Assembly (NCBI GenBank): GCA_009786045.1
Contig: WQTY01000067.1
Location: 1 to 8,928, forward strand
DNA from: Pseudomonadota bacterium
Lineage (GTDB): Bacteria > Myxococcota_A > Bradymonadia > UBA4248
Length of the DNA stretch: 8,928 nt
Direction of reading: 5' to 3'
The notes beneath the pieces are model-generated. The model had not been told where the DNA came from and did not search any database. It was given only the letters and a program-made list of their open reading frames with translations. Positions 6,016 to 8,928 of this stretch are shown here, in pieces. The number at the start of each line of letters is the position of its first letter. Within the stretch, counting starts at the first letter, position 1. Made by a program: the position numbers and the translations under genes.

Positions 6016-6021
6016 AGGAGG
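6016..6021 (+). promoter_or_regulatory. Ribosome binding site of the large membrane protein
   Basis: AGGAGG lies four bases before ATG 6026. No other in-frame ATG is near; TTG at 6011 has no comparable site. Confidence 0.8.
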
Positions 6022-6025
6022 TGCA

Positions 6026-8928
6026 ATGTCCGTTTCCGATAATTTGCGTGTGATTGCCGACAGGCAGAAGTGTTTGCTGGAGGAGCTGGAACGGGAAACC
6101 GCCACCCTGGCGCGTACAGACATGACGCGAGAGATTGAATCGCTGTCGAAAAAAGCGGAAAAGCTCCGGGAGGCGCTTGTACATGCCAAGGTTGAGCTGA
6201 AAAGAGAGCTTGCGCGCAATACCGAGCTGACCAATGCCCTGCATGAGCAGATATACAGCGAAAAGCTCGAACTCGTGCGGATGGCACAGAAAAAGAATAA
6301 CGCCTATTTTCAGGCGAAACAGCAGGGAGAGCTGGATCGGCTGACACAGCTGGACGAATCTCTGCGCAGGCGGATAAGGGAGCTGACAGATCATCTGAAG
6401 CGCAACCACGTCGACACGTCGAATGCGCTTTATGCAGAATTGGAGGCGCTGTCTGCGCGAATTGCCGTGGAGGTTGCGCGAACGCGGGAGGTGATAGAAA
6501 AGGAGGCTGCCGCATACCGTGCGCGCAGTTCGGAAGATTTCGATGCGCTGGCAGGCGAGCCCGTCAGCCGGGAAACCGTCGAGGCAATACGCAAAAAGAA
6601 CAACATTGAGGCCTTCATCGGCGGCAACCTGATTAATAAGGGGGCGATACTCCTTTTCATCCTGGGCCTCATCGGTCTTTCGCGGCTCGCCATTCCCATG
6701 CTGACCGATGCCGCCAAAGGCTGCATCATGTTTGCCGTCGCCGGGCTGCTGTTGGCGGGCGGCGAATGGATGAACCGAAAGAAACCCAGCATCTTTTCGC
6801 TGGGACTGACCGGCGGCGGTATTGCCGGCATGTTTGCCTCGCTGGCTGTCAGCCATTTTGCGCTCGAAATTCTCCCGATGTATCCGGCTATTTTCCTGTG
6901 CCTGCTCATCACCACCGGGGCCTTCGTGCTCTCAAAGCGATATGACAGCCAGACAATCGCAGCATTTGCCCTGGTGGGAGGCTATCTCCCCATCTTTTCC
7001 ATCGCGCATAACCTGACGCTCGTCTATGGCGCGATGGGCTATTTCGTCGTGTTGAATCTGCTGGCACTGACATTTGCGTTTTACAAAAAATGGCACCTCA
7101 CCATGTTCCTCGGTTTTGTCATGAACCTGATTGGAACGGGGTACATTTTGGCCTGTGCATACGATTTTCGTCATGAACTTGCGATGCAGGCTGTCACGAT
7201 TCTGTATGTAGCCTTTGTTTTTGCCGTGTATACGTGCATTCCCATCATGGGCACGTACCGTGCGAAAACGTCCTTTGCCAAATCCGATGTGATTCTGCTC
7301 GCGCTGAACACCATTTGCTCTGCGGTCATCCTGTACGTCGTCTTTGGAGTGTTCGGTCTTGCCGATTACAGCGGTGCCATGACAGTCGTGTTCGCGGCCG
7401 TGTATCTGGGGCTTGGCTGGGGCATTGAGCGTTTGTTCCCCAATGAGAAAGGCACCACGGCGCTTTTCTATCTGACGGGGCTGATCTTTGTCGTACTGGT
7501 GATCCCCATCCAGTTTGGCACAGCATGGCTTTCGCTTGGGTGGCTTGCGGAGGCCACGGCGTTCGCGGTTTATGGCGTGCTCGCTGGCGACAGGCGCTTC
7601 AGGCGTGCAGGTTATGTCATTGGCGCATTCTGCCTTGGCGCATTTTTGATATTCGATGTGTTTGGCCGGGTGGATGACCTTTTCCGATACAAGTACATGG
7701 CCATCACCTGGGCGAGTGTGCTGCTTTTGGCGGCAAAAGCGTATAAGAAGTGTTTGGTTTCAGGGGGGGCGAGTTTCTACAAACACGTGGTGCTGCTCAA
7801 TCTTTGGGTTTGGGTAATCTATCCGACCGGCACCCTCCGAAGGTTTCTCGAAAACGTGTGTGAGGGCACGGCGTACAATCCCTACTTCCTCCACCATGCT
7901 GCGGGTGTCGTATTTACGTTCGCCTATGCCGCTTTGCTGCCGCTCATTCCCTACATCCGCAGCAAGGGCGTGCGCATTCTCTCTGCCGTTTTTGCCTGCA
8001 TCGGCATGCTGTGGCTGTTGATACGCACCGGAACAGGCACGATCCTCATTCGTGCAGGCCACTACGACACACTTGAGAGTGGCATGCATATTTACCGGGA
8101 TGCTTCTGACCTGCCATTTGGCGTGTGGATTGTGGCCACGCTTTTGTTGCTCATGCTGACCGCCCTTGCGCTGGCAGCCATGCGAAATGTGCTGAAAGTC
8201 TTTGTTCAGGAAGAGCAGATGTCGGTGCGTTGGCTGCCCTTTGGCGTGTCTGTTTATTTCCTGGTCATCCTCACGCAGAACCTGATAGTTCAGTACGACA
8301 TGTCCCTCACCAGCATGGTCATTACCCTGATATATCTTGCCGCTGCGCTGGCCTGGGTCTGGTACGGTTTTGTCAAACGGCTCAGTTTTCTGCGCCGGCT
8401 CGGCCTGGTTCTCACCATGGTGGCTGTGGCAAAATTGTTCCTGATCGATAAGAGCAATCTGACGCAGGCGTCCAAGATCATTTCGTATTTTGCCTGCGGT
8501 TTCCTCATGCTGGGCATATCGTATGTCTACAATTATTTCAGCAAACGGCTGCTGCCTAAAGAGGACGATGCGCCACAGCCCGACGACAACCTCGCCGCCC
8601 CCAAACCGGAACCCGTCGAACCGGATGCCGAAAATACCGTGGACGCCGAATCCGATAAACCTGCCGATGAATGTGATTGTAGGGGCGCGCATTGCGCGTC
8701 CGCTGAACTGTGTTCGCCCGTCGAATCAAAATCCGACGCCGAACCCGAATGCGAATCCCCCAAATCTGACGATGCCAGCCCGTCGGATGAATGCGACGAA
8801 ACATGCAGGGGCGCGGATGGCGCGTCCGCTGAACTGTGTTCGGCAACCGAACCCGAATGCGAATCCCCCAAATCTGACGATGCCAGCCCGTCGGATGAAT
8901 GCGACGAAACATGCAGGGGCGCGGATGG
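6026..8928 (+). CDS. DUF2339/COG5373-type polytopic membrane protein (partial, 3' end outside window)
   Basis: An open frame of 967 codons running off the right edge with no stop. Residues 10-170 are charged heptad-like sequence predicted to form a coiled coil. From about residue 196 (EAFIGGNLINKGAILLFILG) to 838 there are some 20-22 hydrophobic helices with short loops. Family-like signatures are the NLINKGAILLFILGLIGLSR start, the GGEW segment (245-248), LTGGGIAGMFASLA (261-274), the YDSQTIAAFALVGGYLP block (306-322) and the closing RRLGLVLTMVAVAKLFLID (790-808). This order matches my knowledge of DUF2339 proteins, whose function is undefined; some are thought to be envelope-related. After the last helix an acidic Pro/Ser/Asp/Glu tail begins (about 844). 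From 882 it holds cysteine-containing tandem repeats that are still continuing at the edge. I do not know this tail from the family. Family assignment is from motifs only. Confidence 0.88.
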   Translation, partial: MSVSDNLRVIADRQKCLLEELERETATLARTDMTREIESLSKKAEKLREALVHAKVELKRELARNTELTNALHEQIYSEKLELVRMAQKKNNAYFQAKQQGELDRLTQLDESLRRRIRELTDHLKRNHVDTSNALYAELEALSARIAVEVARTREVIEKEAAAYRARSSEDFDALAGEPVSRETVEAIRKKNNIEAFIGGNLINKGAILLFILGLIGLSRLAIPMLTDAAKGCIMFAVAGLLLAGGEWMNRKKPSIFSLGLTGGGIAGMFASLAVSHFALEILPMYPAIFLCLLITTGAFVLSKRYDSQTIAAFALVGGYLPIFSIAHNLTLVYGAMGYFVVLNLLALTFAFYKKWHLTMFLGFVMNLIGTGYILACAYDFRHELAMQAVTILYVAFVFAVYTCIPIMGTYRAKTSFAKSDVILLALNTICSAVILYVVFGVFGLADYSGAMTVVFAAVYLGLGWGIERLFPNEKGTTALFYLTGLIFVVLVIPIQFGTAWLSLGWLAEATAFAVYGVLAGDRRFRRAGYVIGAFCLGAFLIFDVFGRVDDLFRYKYMAITWASVLLLAAKAYKKCLVSGGASFYKHVVLLNLWVWVIYPTGTLRRFLENVCEGTAYNPYFLHHAAGVVFTFAYAALLPLIPYIRSKGVRILSAVFACIGMLWLLIRTGTGTILIRAGHYDTLESGMHIYRDASDLPFGVWIVATLLLLMLTALALAAMRNVLKVFVQEEQMSVRWLPFGVSVYFLVILTQNLIVQYDMSLTSMVITLIYLAAALAWVWYGFVKRLSFLRRLGLVLTMVAVAKLFLIDKSNLTQASKIISYFACGFLMLGISYVYNYFSKRLLPKEDDAPQPDDNLAAPKPEPVEPDAENTVDAESDKPADECDCRGAHCASAELCSPVESKSDAEPECESPKSDDASPSDECDETCRGADGASAELCSATEPECESPKSDDASPSDECDETCRGAD
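8741..8928 (+). repeat. 108-bp tandem repeat encoding the cysteine-acidic tail
   Basis: A 36-codon unit starts at 8741 (GAACCCGAATGCGAATCCCC) and again at 8849, nearly identical through the end of the window, so copy number is unknown. A more divergent earlier unit shares AGGGGCGCG at 8681, 126 bp before the next copy at 8807, and GCGTCCGCTGAACTGTGTTC. The encoded unit has pieces such as ECESPKSDDASPSDECDETC and RGADGASAELC, with four cysteines per 36 residues. The near-identity of the last two units suggests recent expansion. Confidence 0.9.

Noticed and set aside
5523..6856. Minus-strand open frames of 330 and 369 codons
   Set aside because: They cross the secreted protein, the structured repeat and the coiled-coil region in reverse; no recognisable domain, and composition is that of an antisense reading.
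7760..8692. 310-codon minus-strand open frame
   Set aside because: Antisense to the membrane helices of the large protein; His/Gln-rich reading typical of a reverse frame.
8533..8912. Minus-strand repetitive Ser- or Arg-rich open frames
   Set aside because: Apparent repeats only mirror the 108-bp coding repeat, whose length is a multiple of three and so leaves several frames open.

Overview
The window holds six protein-coding genes, one of them cut by the right edge, in a chromosome of middling GC content. The organism looks like a Gram-negative, predatory or complex-lifestyle lineage of the deltaproteobacterial type (Myxococcota/Bradymonadota-like). This is an inference from two eukaryotic-like Ser/Thr kinases in tandem, a lipoprotein and a secreted protein that are both extremely cysteine-rich, and a giant DUF2339-type membrane protein. 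There is no marker gene to fix the taxonomy.

Left half, minus strand, read from about 4070 down to 95. First comes a membrane-anchored Ser/Thr kinase (2910-4070). A paralogous kinase follows (1413-2828), carrying an extra ~70-residue lysine/arginine-rich repeat insert in its C-lobe. Last is a group III iron-dependent alcohol dehydrogenase (95-1255). Both kinases end in a two-helix membrane hairpin with no extracellular sensor domain. A strongly palindromic GGGGGAAC-NN-GTTCCCCC hairpin lies just past the stop of the first kinase and again just past the stop of the dehydrogenase. The dehydrogenase probably has its own promoter (1318-1346).

Right half, plus strand. A cysteine-rich lipoprotein (4407-5054) has a recognisable sigma70-type promoter, a good ribosome binding site and a textbook terminator. 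A small secreted protein (5302-5730) is built from five four-cysteine modules. From 6026 to beyond the edge runs a DUF2339/COG5373-type polytopic membrane protein. It has a long N-terminal coiled coil, roughly 20 membrane helices and an acidic, cysteine-containing tail of 36-residue tandem repeats.

The most unusual non-coding feature is a pair of inverted intergenic repeats (4172-4252 and 5817-5904) that bracket the two cysteine-rich genes. They share a perfectly identical 52-bp block and a 14-bp block. The hairpin between the blocks has a completely different sequence in the two copies yet remains a hairpin in both. Together with a second hairpin inside the 52-bp block and complementary ends, this suggests a three-way-junction structured element whose shape, not its sequence, is conserved at that position.

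No functional link between the genes is proven by the sequence. The kinases could act in envelope or developmental signalling, and the cysteine-rich proteins are exported. No CRISPR array, tRNA, rRNA or transposase was seen.
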